DNA of 64,000 bases from Polaribacter sp. KT25b (GCF_900105145.1 NZ_LT629752.1:1212001-1276000), one strand, 5' to 3'. Shown: positions 44,040 to 53,393, counted from the stretch's first letter. Notes: a model not told the origin generated them from the letters alone. Made by a program: numbers and translations.

Positions 44040-44660
44040 ATGGCAGAATTTGTTAAATTATACAATGACAACCCAAATCAAAGACAAATAGATAAAGTTG
44101 TTAAAATTTTAAAAAAAGGAGGATTAATTATTTATCCTACCGATACTGTTTATGGTTTAGGATGCGATATAACGAATACTAAAGCCTTAGAAAAAATAGC
44201 ACAGATGAAAGGTATAAAATTAGACAAAGCTAATTTTTCTTTTGTTTGTAACGATTTAAGTCATTTATCAGATTATGTTAAGCAAATAGATTCGCCAACT
44301 TTTAAGCTTTTAAAACGTGCCTTACCGGGGCCTTATACTTTTATTTTACCAGGAAGTAATAATTTACCAAAGTCTTTTAAAAATAAAAAAACTGTTGGTA
44401 TTCGTATTCCTGATAACAATATTGCTAGAGCACTTGTTACAAGTTTAGGAAACCCAATTGTGTCTACATCAATTAGGGATGATGATGATGTTTTAGAATA
44501 TACAACAGATCCAGAATTGATTTTTGAAAAATGGAATCATTTGGTAGATGTTGTTATTGATGGTGGTTATGGTGATAATTACGCTTCTACAATTATTGAT
44601 TTAACAGATGATTATCCAGAAGTAATTAGAGAAGGAAAAGGAAGTTTAGATATACTTTAG
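44040..44660 (+). CDS. L-threonylcarbamoyladenylate synthase (Sua5/YrdC/YciO)
   Basis: 206-aa enzyme of the Sua5/YrdC/YciO family, which makes threonylcarbamoyl-AMP for the t6A modification of tRNAs. GGLIIYPTDTVYGLGCDI, LKRALPGPYTFILPGS, VGIRIPDN and NPIVSTSIR are family motifs. I start at ATG 44040; the upstream in-frame TTG at 44025 lies within the terminator T-run. The YciO branch of unknown function is possible, so no symbol is given. Confidence 0.87.
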   Translation: MAEFVKLYNDNPNQRQIDKVVKILKKGGLIIYPTDTVYGLGCDITNTKALEKIAQMKGIKLDKANFSFVCNDLSHLSDYVKQIDSPTFKLLKRALPGPYTFILPGSNNLPKSFKNKKTVGIRIPDNNIARALVTSLGNPIVSTSIRDDDDVLEYTTDPELIFEKWNHLVDVVIDGGYGDNYASTIIDLTDDYPEVIREGKGSLDIL

Positions 44661-44759
44661 GTTTACTCTGTAAATTTAAAAGTATGAAAGTAAATTAATT
44701 TGTTAGTTTAATTGATTCAGTTTTTTTGTAGAATTGTATTGAGAGCAAATTAAAATTAG

Positions 44760-45758
44760 TTACTTTAAATCTGTAAATTTTTTTCTACCCATAACAAAAT
44801 ACTGCCAAACAATACTTGTGTGTAGATTATAATCAGATTTTTTTTGAAGTACTTTTCTCTTTTTTAAGAATTTAAAAAAGTTTTTGTAAAAACTAAAATG
44901 TGCTTTTACAATTGCCCAAGTATGTATTGGTCTTAGTTCTAAAATAAATTTGATTCCTGCAATTCCGTCTAAAAGTAAACGTGAAAAAACTACAAACAAA
45001 AACCATTTTTTAGGCACGTTTTTCACCACATTTAACAAACTATTTCTAAAATTTAAAAATGTTTTCTGCGGATTTGTTTCTTGTAAAGTTGCGCCACCAA
45101 CATGATAAACAGTTGAAGATCCAACATATTTTACTTTGTAACCAATATTTTGAGTTCGCCAGCATAAATCTATTTCTTCTTGATGTGCAAAATAATCTTC
45201 ATCAAAACCATTTAATTTACAATAGATTTTAGAACGGATAAATAAACAAGCACCAGATGCCCAAAATATTTCTGAAATATCATTATACTGATTGCTGTCT
45301 TTTTCTAAATCATTAAAAACACGACCTCTGCAATAAGGATAACCATATAAATCAATAAATCCGCCTGCTGCACCAGCGTATTCAAATTTAGTTTTGTCTT
45401 TAAAATCTAATATTTTTGGCTGAATAATAGCTGTATTTTCATCAGACTTAAAAACATCTAAAATAGGAGAGAGCCAATTTTGTGTAACTTCTACATCCGA
45501 ATTTATGAGACAATAAATATCTGCATCAATTTTTTTTAAAGCATCATTATATCCTTGTGCATAACCACCGTTTTCTATGTTTTTAACAATTTTTACTGAT
45601 GGAAAAGCGTTTTTTATATAAGAAATAGAATCATCATCCGAAGCATTGTCGGCCACGTAAATTTCTGCTTCATCTGAGCTAAATTTTACGATAGATGGTA
45701 AAAACTGTTCTAACAATTTTTTTCCATTCCAATTTAATATGACAATTGCTGTTTTCAA
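44760..45758 (-). CDS. Glycosyltransferase family 2
   Basis: 332-aa GT-A-fold glycosyltransferase: KTAIVILNWNGKKLLEQFLPSI starts the domain, DNASDDDS and the DxD-like INSDVEV bind nucleotide-sugar, and QEEIDLCWRTQNIGYKVKYV carries the catalytic aspartate region. A C-terminal extension of ~100 residues has a hydrophobic membrane-associating stretch (KKWFLFVVFSRLLLDGIAGIKFI). Start is TTG 45758, where the family starts. Isolated from other polysaccharide genes; acceptor unknown. Confidence 0.88.
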   Translation of the reverse strand: MKTAIVILNWNGKKLLEQFLPSIVKFSSDEAEIYVADNASDDDSISYIKNAFPSVKIVKNIENGGYAQGYNDALKKIDADIYCLINSDVEVTQNWLSPILDVFKSDENTAIIQPKILDFKDKTKFEYAGAAGGFIDLYGYPYCRGRVFNDLEKDSNQYNDISEIFWASGACLFIRSKIYCKLNGFDEDYFAHQEEIDLCWRTQNIGYKVKYVGSSTVYHVGGATLQETNPQKTFLNFRNSLLNVVKNVPKKWFLFVVFSRLLLDGIAGIKFILELRPIHTWAIVKAHFSFYKNFFKFLKKRKVLQKKSDYNLHTSIVWQYFVMGRKKFTDLK

Positions 45759-45826
45759 GGATGCGAATTTACAGTTTAAAAATTAGTTTACTGATAATTA
45801 TTTCTTAATAAAAAAGGAAAGATTTG

Positions 45827-46270
45827 TTATTTATAATCTGGTATTTCTTTTAAAAAAATATAGGTTTCATTTTCGAAATCCATTTTACAGTAAAAATGCT
45901 CTAAACCATTTGTTACAATCAGAAAATTGGCTTTTAATTTTAAATTATAGCGCGCAATTTGATCAAAAGTATCTTGTGTAATTTTAATTGAAGGCGCTTT
46001 ACATTCCACAATAATTTCAGGATTTCCATCCGTATTAAAAACTAAAATATCTGTTCTCTTTTTACGATTGTTAATTGTTAACTGTTTTTCTAAAGCGATT
46101 AAAGAGGTTGGGTAGTTTTTTTCTTCAATTAAAAAAGAAACATAATGCTGACGAACCCATTCTTCTGGCGTTAAAACCATATATTTTTTTCTCAATTTAT
46201 CAAAAATAAGCGTCTTATTTTCTTTACTTTTGAGTTTGAAATTATACGTTGGTAGGTTGAGTTTAATCAT
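45827..46270 (-). CDS. Stand-alone HsdR N-terminal-like nuclease-fold protein
   Basis: 147-aa protein matching the type I restriction HsdR N-terminal (PD-(D/E)XK) domain: VRQHYVSFLIEEKNYP, KRTDILVFN (catalytic D) and IIVECKAP (E-x-K). No HsdM, HsdS or helicase is nearby; similar single-domain genes sit beside holA in Flavobacteria. Function unknown. The ATG is at 46270 (an in-frame TTG lies one codon upstream), with a TACTTTTG element 4 nt before it. Confidence 0.8.
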   Translation of the reverse strand: MIKLNLPTYNFKLKSKENKTLIFDKLRKKYMVLTPEEWVRQHYVSFLIEEKNYPTSLIALEKQLTINNRKKRTDILVFNTDGNPEIIVECKAPSIKITQDTFDQIARYNLKLKANFLIVTNGLEHFYCKMDFENETYIFLKEIPDYK

Positions 46271-46274
46271 CAAT

Positions 46275-46282
46275 CAAAAGTA
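46275..46282 (-). promoter_or_regulatory. Bacteroidota -7 element, HsdR_N-like gene
   Basis: On the minus strand TACTTTTG ends 4 nt before the ATG at 46270; it fills most of the 17-bp gap to the divergent holA start. Confidence 0.5.
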
Positions 46283-46287
46283 AGAAA

Positions 46288-47289
46288 ATGAACGAAATAA
46301 GAAACATTGTTTCAGATATTAAAAATGGTAACTTAAAACCTATTTATTTTTTAATGGGTGATGAGCCTTATTATATTGATAAAATTTCTGATTATATAGA
46401 AGAAAATGTTCTTGATGAAGCAGAAAAAGGCTTTAATCAGCAAATAATGTATGGTAGAGATGCAAGTGTAGAAGATATTGTTTCGTCTGCAAAGCGTTAT
46501 CCTATGATGGCAGAAAGACAGGTTTTAATTATAAAAGAGGCACAAGATTTAAGTAGAAGCATAGAAAAATTGTTGTCTTATGCAGAAAATCCGCAACCAA
46601 CAACGGTTTTAGTTATAAATTATAAATATAAAAAACTTGATAAACGTAAAAAATTACACAAAGCAATTGTAAAATCTGGTTTAATTTATGAAAGTAAAAA
46701 GTTGTATGAAAATCAGGTTTCAGATTGGATTCGAAGAGTTTTAAGTGGCAAAAAATATCAAATAGAACCTAAAGCATCACAAATGTTAGTGGAGTTTTTA
46801 GGAACTGATTTAAGTAAAATATCGAATGAGTTAGATAAATTAATGATTATTCTGCCAAAAGAAACCATTATTGATGACAAACATATTGAAGACAATATTG
46901 GAATTTCTAAAGACTTTAATAACTTTGAATTGCGAAAAGCAGTAGGAGAGAAGAACGTTTTAAAATCGAACAGAATTATTAACTATTTTTCTGAAAATCC
47001 GAAGAATAACCCAACAGTTATGACGATTTCTTTGTTAAATAGTTTTTTTACGCAACTTTTATTATTTCATGGTTTAAAAGATAAATCTAAAAATTCTGTT
47101 GCTAGAGCTTTAGGTGTAAATCCTTATTTTGTAGATGAATATTTTTTAGCTGGTAGAAATTACCCAATGCGCAAAGTTGCGCAAGTAATTGCTTTTTTAA
47201 GAGATGCAGATGTAAAAAGTAAAGGTGTTGGAGCAAATTTAACACAAGAAGATATTTTAAAAGAATTGTTATTTAAAATTTTACATTAA
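46288..47289 (+). CDS. holA: DNA polymerase III delta subunit
   Basis: 333-aa clamp-loader delta subunit. Family motifs are NLKPIYFLMGDEPYYIDKI at the start, AKRYPMMAERQVLIIKEA, YESKKLYENQVSDWIRR, LVEFLGTDLSKISNELDKL and a C-terminal collar domain (LGVNPYFVDEYFLAGRN). Normal length. The DUF1569 gene starts one base after its stop. Confidence 0.92.
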   Translation: MNEIRNIVSDIKNGNLKPIYFLMGDEPYYIDKISDYIEENVLDEAEKGFNQQIMYGRDASVEDIVSSAKRYPMMAERQVLIIKEAQDLSRSIEKLLSYAENPQPTTVLVINYKYKKLDKRKKLHKAIVKSGLIYESKKLYENQVSDWIRRVLSGKKYQIEPKASQMLVEFLGTDLSKISNELDKLMIILPKETIIDDKHIEDNIGISKDFNNFELRKAVGEKNVLKSNRIINYFSENPKNNPTVMTISLLNSFFTQLLLFHGLKDKSKNSVARALGVNPYFVDEYFLAGRNYPMRKVAQVIAFLRDADVKSKGVGANLTQEDILKELLFKILH

Positions 47290-47290
47290 A

Positions 47291-47743
47291 ATGAAAAATA
47301 TATTTACAAAGGAAGTTGTTGACGAAATAGTTAAACGAATAAATAATTTATCTCCAAACACACAAGCAAATTGGGGTAAAATGTCGGTTTCACAAATGTT
47401 AGCTCATTGTTGTGTAACTTACGAAATGGTTTATACAGACAAACACCCAAAACCAAATGCATTTGTAAAAATGATGTTAAAAATGTTTGTTAAAAAGACT
47501 GTTGTTTCTGATAAAACTTACTCTAAAAATAGTAGAACTGCTCCGCAATTTATAATTTCTGATGAACGAGAATTTGAAAAAGAAAAAAAACGTTTGATAG
47601 ATTTTATAAATAAAACTCAAAAATTAGGTGAAAAATATTTTGATGGAAAAGAATCTCATTCTTTTGGTAAACTAACAATTACTGAATGGAATAATTCTTT
47701 TTACAAACATTTAGATCATCATTTAACTCAATTTAAAGTTTAA
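47291..47743 (+). CDS. DUF1569 (DinB-like) protein
   Basis: 150-aa protein of the DUF1569/DinB-like four-helix fold. Expected metal or thiol-transferase histidines appear in MLAHCCVTYE and HLDHHLTQF; NWGKMSVSQMLAH and FGKLTITEWNNSFYKHLDHH are the family repeats. Role unknown; related proteins are thiol-dependent transferases. Co-transcribed with holA (1-nt gap). Confidence 0.85.
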   Translation: MKNIFTKEVVDEIVKRINNLSPNTQANWGKMSVSQMLAHCCVTYEMVYTDKHPKPNAFVKMMLKMFVKKTVVSDKTYSKNSRTAPQFIISDEREFEKEKKRLIDFINKTQKLGEKYFDGKESHSFGKLTITEWNNSFYKHLDHHLTQFKV

Positions 47744-47802
47744 TCTTAACAGATAGTTTTAATAAAAGCTTTAATTTAAGATTATAGGATGTTAATTTAA
47801 AA

Positions 47803-48723
47803 TTATTGGAGATCTTTTTTATTAGTGTTTTTAGAAACATTTTCCTTTATATTACTTACATCATAATTTTTAGAAATATGAGAAATATAAATAATATTTA
47901 TAAAAATAAGTATTAATATAAAACTACTTATTCCAAATGTTGAATTTACCAAATCTAAGTTTATTGCTACTAATAATACACTACCTAATGCTATAGGGAA
48001 ATAGATAATTTTTGGAAGTAATTTTCTAAAAAATTTATTAGATTCAGATTTTCCTTTTGCTAAATTTATTATGTATAAGCTATTATTATTTAATATTAGT
48101 AGTATAGAAATTATAAAAAAGACTATTGAGGTATGAAATGCCATTGATTGAAAAAAGTAAGTTCTTTTTTCTAAAGGAATCATTAAAAAGTAAGATACTA
48201 ATGCAATTAAAGAAATTAAAGCAACGAACAAAACAGTATCTTCACTTAGTTTTTTAATTATCTTTATTTTAGAGCTATTACCTAAAAAACCAAGACCTAA
48301 TAGAATTGAACATAAGGCAGTTGCGGGAGACATTCTTCCTGGGTTTTCTAAAGAATAATTGTCTTCAACAAAAACATTATCAAACTTAAAGCTAGAAATA
48401 TCAAAATATTCAATAAATGTTATAACTCCAATAATTATTGTTGTTACAGCTAAAAAATTATAAACTTTTTTAAAAGATTTATTATTTGCTCTAAGAATAA
48501 CTAAATTAATACCCGCAATAAAAAAAATTAGAGCAGTATTAAATTTCATTGTAGCACTTTCAGGTAAAATACTTAAAAGGAATCTTATATCTAAAAACCA
48601 ACCTAACATTACTGTTAAACTCACTAAAAAGCAAATAGCAATAACTGCTTTTTGATAAATGTCTATAAAGGAATTTTTTAAATTGTAATCTTCAATAGTT
48701 TTATTTGAAAAGTATTTTTTCAT
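47803..48723 (-). CDS. Polytopic membrane protein, paralogue of the next gene without PAS domain
   Basis: 306-aa membrane protein with about eight hydrophobic segments (VIAICFLVSLTVMLGWFL, ALIFFIAGINLVIL, VYNFLAVTTIIIGVITFIEYF, TALCSILLGLGFLG and so on). It aligns across its length with the first ~280 residues of the neighbour at 48841: both share SATMKFNTALIF, NPGRMSPATA and FFQSMAFHTSIVFF/FIFRTMAIHTSVLFF. It lacks the PAS domain of the neighbour and ends with a charged tail. I start at ATG 48723 after an AAAGAAAAAGAA stretch. Likely a receptor-type sensor half; no output domain is present. Confidence 0.75.
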   Translation of the reverse strand: MKKYFSNKTIEDYNLKNSFIDIYQKAVIAICFLVSLTVMLGWFLDIRFLLSILPESATMKFNTALIFFIAGINLVILRANNKSFKKVYNFLAVTTIIIGVITFIEYFDISSFKFDNVFVEDNYSLENPGRMSPATALCSILLGLGFLGNSSKIKIIKKLSEDTVLFVALISLIALVSYFLMIPLEKRTYFFQSMAFHTSIVFFIISILLILNNNSLYIINLAKGKSESNKFFRKLLPKIIYFPIALGSVLLVAINLDLVNSTFGISSFILILIFINIIYISHISKNYDVSNIKENVSKNTNKKDLQ

Positions 48724-48840
48724 TTCTTTTTCTTTTAGCAAACTAAAAATAAACAATTAAAATGTTAAATAGATAATTTTATAGGTTTTTTTTATTGAAA
48801 AATATAAATTAAATATAAAAAAAGAAGAAAAACATTATTT

Positions 48841-50094
48841 TTATGATGAAATTGTGAACTTGTTATTTATTTCTAAAAAATCACTGATATTTCCACTAGA
48901 ATTTTTAATTGGTATTATTGTGGTATTTACAGTGTAAAAACTACCGTCTTTAGATTTATTCTTTATATCTCCAGTCCATATTTTTCCAGAAATAATTGTT
49001 TGCCAAAGGTTTTTAAAGAAATTATTATCATGATAGCCAGAATTTAACAGCGTATGAGAGCTACCAATAAGTTCTTCTCTAGAATATTTTGAAATTTCAC
49101 AAAAAGAATCATTTGCATATTTTATTTTTCCATCAATATTAGTAATAGAAAAGATCGCAGTATAATCTAGTGCTTCATTAAATTCTACAAGATTTTTGTT
49201 CTTTAATTTTAAATTATTTTCAAGTAATTGTCTTTTTGTATCAATTAAATTTAGGTTTATAGACAATTTAGAAAGATAAATAATACAAATTGGAGTTAGT
49301 ATAATAGTGAAAGTAACTAGGCCAAAATCGATACTTAACCATTTTTGGTTTATAGCTAATAATATGGCATTCGCAATAACTGCAGGAATTAAAATAATTA
49401 AAGGAAGCGATTTTCTAAAAATATTACTTCCAATAGATTTATCAAAAAATAAACTATTAAATATTGAGTTTTCTCTTTTAAACATTAATAATAAAGAAAT
49501 AGCAAAAAATAATACAGAAGTATGTATTGCCATTGTTCTAAAAATAAAAGATTTATTTTCTGATGGTATTATAAGTATATAAGAAATGATTGAAATAAAT
49601 GAAATTATTGTTACTAATACTTTAGTGCTTTTACCAAATTGTATAAGTAAATCGTTATTCGTTTTACAGGTTAAAAAAGAAATACCGATTAAAATAGAGC
49701 AAATTGCGGTTGCAGGAGACATTCTACCAGGATTAACTTTAGAAAAAGAATCCTTTATAAAAAGGTTGTCTATTTCAAAAAAAGTAAATCCACCATATTC
49801 TACTAAAGTAAATAAACCAAGTAAAATAGTAATTGTACTAAATAACTTGTAAAGTGATTTGTAAATTTCTTCTTTTTTATCAAAAATGAATAAGTTTATA
49901 CCTAAAAGTAGAAATATTAAAGCGGTATTAAACTTCATTGTTGCACCACTAGTAAAAAAATATAAAATTTCTTCGGATTTAGTAAACCAACTAATTATAA
50001 CAGCTAAGCTAAAAAATACACAACTAATTATTATTAATTTATTAGCAGTTTTTTTTATATGGTTCATTTTTACCAAAGTTTGGGGGCTATTCAT
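48841..50094 (-). CDS. Polytopic membrane sensor with C-terminal PAS domain, no output domain
   Basis: 417-aa protein: about eight membrane helices in residues 10-280, a short coiled linker (DTKRQLLENNLKLKNKNL), and one PAS domain at about 295-405 (IFSITNIDGKIKYANDSFCEISKYSREELIGSSHTLLNSGYHD, GSFYTVNTTIIPIKN). It stops there, with no kinase, GGDEF or methyl-accepting part. Such membrane-PAS heads normally open histidine kinases or cyclases, so this may be a truncated kinase or a partner protein. It lies upstream of its paralogue at 47803. The start could also be ATG 50067. Confidence 0.8.
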   Translation of the reverse strand: MNSPQTLVKMNHIKKTANKLIIISCVFFSLAVIISWFTKSEEILYFFTSGATMKFNTALIFLLLGINLFIFDKKEEIYKSLYKLFSTITILLGLFTLVEYGGFTFFEIDNLFIKDSFSKVNPGRMSPATAICSILIGISFLTCKTNNDLLIQFGKSTKVLVTIISFISIISYILIIPSENKSFIFRTMAIHTSVLFFAISLLLMFKRENSIFNSLFFDKSIGSNIFRKSLPLIILIPAVIANAILLAINQKWLSIDFGLVTFTIILTPICIIYLSKLSINLNLIDTKRQLLENNLKLKNKNLVEFNEALDYTAIFSITNIDGKIKYANDSFCEISKYSREELIGSSHTLLNSGYHDNNFFKNLWQTIISGKIWTGDIKNKSKDGSFYTVNTTIIPIKNSSGNISDFLEINNKFTISS

Positions 50095-50434
50095 GTTTAT
50101 AAAATTGAGAAATGTTAAGAATTATTATTTATATTATTAAATTTTATTTATAAAATTTATAATACATATTTAACTTGAGAAGTTAAATTGCAGTAATTTA
50201 AAGAATTACGTTGGGGGTTGCTAAAGTAATATTTTTTTTAAATAATGAAAATTTTAAAATTTAAAAGTTTAACGTCTTAATAATTAAATAAATAGAATAT
50301 TTTAAATTTTAGAAGATCATGTTTTGATATTTAAAAACTATATATATTGCTTTATAATTTATGATTGTTTTTAATGCTAATATTTTTCATTAACGATGTT
50401 GATAGAAGAAGGTTTTATTATGTGTTTTTAAAGC
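50095..50434. other. AT-rich intergenic stretch with small palindromes
   Basis: 340 bases with no gene on either strand. Two short inverted repeats are visible: TTAACTT-GAG-AAGTTAA at 50170-50186 and GTAATT-TAAAG-AATTAC at 50193-50209. They could be operators for the membrane-PAS gene but may be chance in AT-rich DNA. Confidence 0.4.
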
Positions 50435-50466
50435 AAAAAAAACTCCCACTTGTGGGAGTTTTTTTT
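50435..50466 (-). terminator. Terminator of the acyl-CoA synthetase gene
   Basis: Perfect 15-bp stem around a 2-nt loop (AACTCCCAC core, complement GTGGGAGTT), flanked by A- and T-runs; 14 nt after the stop at 50481. Confidence 0.9.
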
Positions 50467-50480
50467 AATTAAAATTTAAA

Positions 50481-52253
50481 CTATCTATAAATTTTATTAT
50501 ATAAGTTTTCATATATTTTTAGAATTATAACACGTTTCATTTTCATAGTTGGCGTTAAATGTCCGCTTTCAATAGTCCATTCATCTGCAGTTAATTCAAA
50601 ACGTTTTATTTGCTCCCATTTACCAAAGTTTTTATTGTATTTATCAACTTCTTGCTGAATACGTTTTATTACAATATCCGAAGTTACAATTTCTTCATTA
50701 GAAGTACCTATTGTATAGTTTTTATGATGAATCCATTCTCTAATAAATTCAAAATTTGGTTGAATAATAGCAGCTGGCATTTTTTCGTTTTCACCAATAA
50801 CCATTACTTGTTCTATAAATAAAGATTGTTTTAAATCTCCTTCTAATAAAGGCGGAATTACATATTTACCACCAGAAGTTTTAAACATTTCTTTTGTTCT
50901 ACCCGTAATTTTTAAGAATCCATCTTTGTCAAGTTCTCCTTTATCACCCGTATAAAAATAACCATTTTTAAGAGCAGTAGCTGTTTTTTCTGGATCTTTA
51001 TAATAACCTTGCATTACATTTGGTCCTTTTACTAAAATTTCACCAGAATCTGCAATTATTACCTCTACACCTTCTATAACTTTACCAACAGTACCAACTC
51101 TAAAACCACCATTATTTACATCATTAACAGAAATTACAGGAGAGGTTTCTGTTAAACCATAACCCTCCATAATTGGCATTCCTGCAGCAGCAAAAACACG
51201 TGTTAATCTTGGTTGTAAAGCTGCACTTCCAGAAACCATTAATTTTAACTGGCCACCAAGAGCAGCTTGCCATTTTGTAAAAATAAGTTTACGAGCAATA
51301 GATAATTGTTTTTCATACCACCAGCCGTTTGCTCCATAAGGTTCATATTTTAAGCCAAGGTTTAGTGCCCAGAAAAATAAATTTCTTTTAATACCTTTTA
51401 AATCTTCTCCTTTTAGTACAATTTTATCATAGATTTTTTCATATAATCTAGGTACAGCAGTCATTACTTCTGGTTTAATTTCTTGTGCATTTTCTGATAG
51501 TTTTTCAATCGATTCTGCATAATAGATATCTACACCACAATATTGATATAAATATAAAATCATACGTTCAAAAATATGACAAACTGGTAAAAAACTTAAA
51601 GCTTTAGAATTTCCATATTCTAAAGGAACTCTTTTAGTAGAAGAAATAACATTAGAAACAATATTTTTATGAGAAAGCATTACGCCTTTTGGTCTTCCTG
51701 TTGTGCCAGAAGTGTATATAAGTGTTGCTAAGTCGTCTGTTTTTACTGCGTTTTTTCTTTCTTCAACTTCATTTTGATTGCTGGTATCTTCTCCTAAAGT
51801 TAAAATTTCATTCCAGCTATTTTCTCCTTTTATATCATCAAAAGTAAAAACCTTTATAAGCTTGGTTTTACTTTTAATTTGATTTAATTTTTCTAGAATA
51901 GTAACATCAGAAACAAAGCAATAAATAGATTCAGAATGATTTAAAACGTATTCATAATCTTCTTTACTAATTGTAGGATAAATAGGTACAGTTTGTGCGC
52001 CAGTTTGTAATACACCAATATCGCAAATATTCCATTCAGTTCTGTTTGATGTAGAAATTATGGCTATTTTATCGTTAGGTTTTATACCTAATTTTAGTAA
52101 ACCTCTACTAAATTGATTCGATTTATCTACATATTCTTGTGAAGATATAGATTTCCATTTTCCATTATATTTTGTGGAAAGAGCTTTTTTAAGATTATAA
52201 GTTTCTAATTGATAGTTAGGAAAATCAAATAATCTTGTAATTTCTGTAGGCAT
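50481..52253 (-). CDS. Long-chain fatty acid-CoA ligase (AMP-dependent synthetase)
   Basis: 590-aa adenylating enzyme of the FadD/long-chain acyl-CoA synthetase family. The AMP-binding P-loop is LIYTSGTTGRPKGVMLSH, the adenine motif region is MEGYGLTETSPV, YFYTGDKGELDKDGFLKITGRTKEMFKTSGGKYV is the hinge and phosphate region, and TMKMKR ends the conserved core. Full length. It activates fatty acids for beta-oxidation or lipid synthesis. Monocistronic with its own terminator. Confidence 0.93.
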   Translation of the reverse strand: MPTEITRLFDFPNYQLETYNLKKALSTKYNGKWKSISSQEYVDKSNQFSRGLLKLGIKPNDKIAIISTSNRTEWNICDIGVLQTGAQTVPIYPTISKEDYEYVLNHSESIYCFVSDVTILEKLNQIKSKTKLIKVFTFDDIKGENSWNEILTLGEDTSNQNEVEERKNAVKTDDLATLIYTSGTTGRPKGVMLSHKNIVSNVISSTKRVPLEYGNSKALSFLPVCHIFERMILYLYQYCGVDIYYAESIEKLSENAQEIKPEVMTAVPRLYEKIYDKIVLKGEDLKGIKRNLFFWALNLGLKYEPYGANGWWYEKQLSIARKLIFTKWQAALGGQLKLMVSGSAALQPRLTRVFAAAGMPIMEGYGLTETSPVISVNDVNNGGFRVGTVGKVIEGVEVIIADSGEILVKGPNVMQGYYKDPEKTATALKNGYFYTGDKGELDKDGFLKITGRTKEMFKTSGGKYVIPPLLEGDLKQSLFIEQVMVIGENEKMPAAIIQPNFEFIREWIHHKNYTIGTSNEEIVTSDIVIKRIQQEVDKYNKNFGKWEQIKRFELTADEWTIESGHLTPTMKMKRVIILKIYENLYNKIYR

Positions 52254-52555
52254 AAGGTTGTTCTAATTTGTACATTGCAAAGTAGTAAAATTACTTGTAA
52301 TTTACAAATACATATTAAAAGACTTTATATTTTAAGAATAATTTATATTTTGATGTTAAATTTTATGGTTTTCAATAATTATTGTTCTTTTGCGTTTTCT
52401 TTTTATTGTTAAATTTTTTATTTTTTAATAAAGTTTTCTATGTTCATCTTAATTATTTTTATTGATAAATAGTTTAAAGTTTATCCAAAGAAAAAACTTA
52501 GTAAATTTGAGTTTTTTGTATTGATAATAACTTAAATTACTAAATTATAAACACA
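52254..52555. other. AT-rich intergenic stretch, no gene seen
   Basis: About 300 bases between the acyl-CoA synthetase start and the hairpin after the pentapeptide gene; nothing coding or structured stands out. Confidence 0.5.
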
Positions 52556-52586
52556 AAAAAAGGCTGATAATTTTATCAACCTTTCT
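52556..52586 (-). terminator. Terminator of the pentapeptide-repeat gene
   Basis: AAAGG-C-TGATAA pairs with TTATCA-A-CCTTT (one mismatch), with an A/T-rich flank, 22 nt after the stop at 52608. Confidence 0.7.
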
Positions 52587-52607
52587 TTGTAATTTTTTTT
52601 TGCTTTT

Positions 52608-53393
52608 TTATCTGGTTTCTAGTAAATATTTATCGAAACTTTTACCATTTATTTTCGTGTATTTAGAGTCTATTTCATAGCTAACTTTCATGTTTGTAAT
52701 GTTAAAATCTCCAGATACTTTCATATATTTAATATTTAAATCTTCTTTAAAATTGGTGTTTTTAAAGGAAACCCCGTTATTAAATTTTGTGTATTTAAAT
52801 ATTGCAGAATCTTTAAAATCAGCATCTGCAAAACTTACATTTTTGCTAAAATTAGCATATTTAAAAGTTGCAATTTCATCAAACTTAGTGTTTGAAAAAT
52901 TAATGCTATTATCAAATTTTGCATATTTAAAAGTACTATCATCATTAAAAGAAGTGCCAGAAAAATCGGTATTTCTTTCAAAACGAGAGTATTTAAACAT
53001 TGCTTTTCTTTCAAAGTTACAGTTTTTAAAAATTACATCTTCTTCAAAACTAGCGGTAAATGTGTACCCAGAATCTTCATCTGGTATATAAGCCAAAACA
53101 TCATTTTTAAAAGTACAGTTAATGAAAGATACTTTTACATCAATTATTTTTTTTATCTCGTTAGATGAGTTTCCGCTGCTCCACCAACTACTTTTCTTTT
53201 TATTTGGTAATTTTTTCATGGCATCATCCATATACGTTAAATCTAAAACCCCAACAATTGTTGCATTTTTATAAGAAACAGATTTGCCTGCTTTTATATC
53301 TTTTAAAATATTAGTAGCTTCTATTGTTTTTTGTGCAAATGAAAATGTTGTTGCTAAAAAAAGAAAAAAGATGAATGTAATTTTATTTTTCAT
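52608..53393 (-). CDS. Exported pentapeptide-repeat protein
   Basis: 261-aa protein with a signal peptide (KNKITFIFFLFLATTFSFAQ). From about residue 100 it is a right-handed beta-helix-type pentapeptide array with phenylalanine at alternating 5- and 6-residue spacing, like the Pentapeptide_3 family. A 22-residue super-repeat headed by xFKYxKF is seen six times (FKYSRF, FKYAKF, FKYANF, FKYTKF, IKYMKV, SKYTKI). Start ATG 53393; the upstream extension to 53432 is spurious. Role unknown, probably periplasmic or secreted. Confidence 0.85.
   Translation of the reverse strand: MKNKITFIFFLFLATTFSFAQKTIEATNILKDIKAGKSVSYKNATIVGVLDLTYMDDAMKKLPNKKKSSWWSSGNSSNEIKKIIDVKVSFINCTFKNDVLAYIPDEDSGYTFTASFEEDVIFKNCNFERKAMFKYSRFERNTDFSGTSFNDDSTFKYAKFDNSINFSNTKFDEIATFKYANFSKNVSFADADFKDSAIFKYTKFNNGVSFKNTNFKEDLNIKYMKVSGDFNITNMKVSYEIDSKYTKINGKSFDKYLLETR

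Noticed and set aside
45827..46270. Part of a type I restriction-modification system
   Set aside because: No HsdM, HsdS or helicase gene is nearby and only the N-terminal domain is present.
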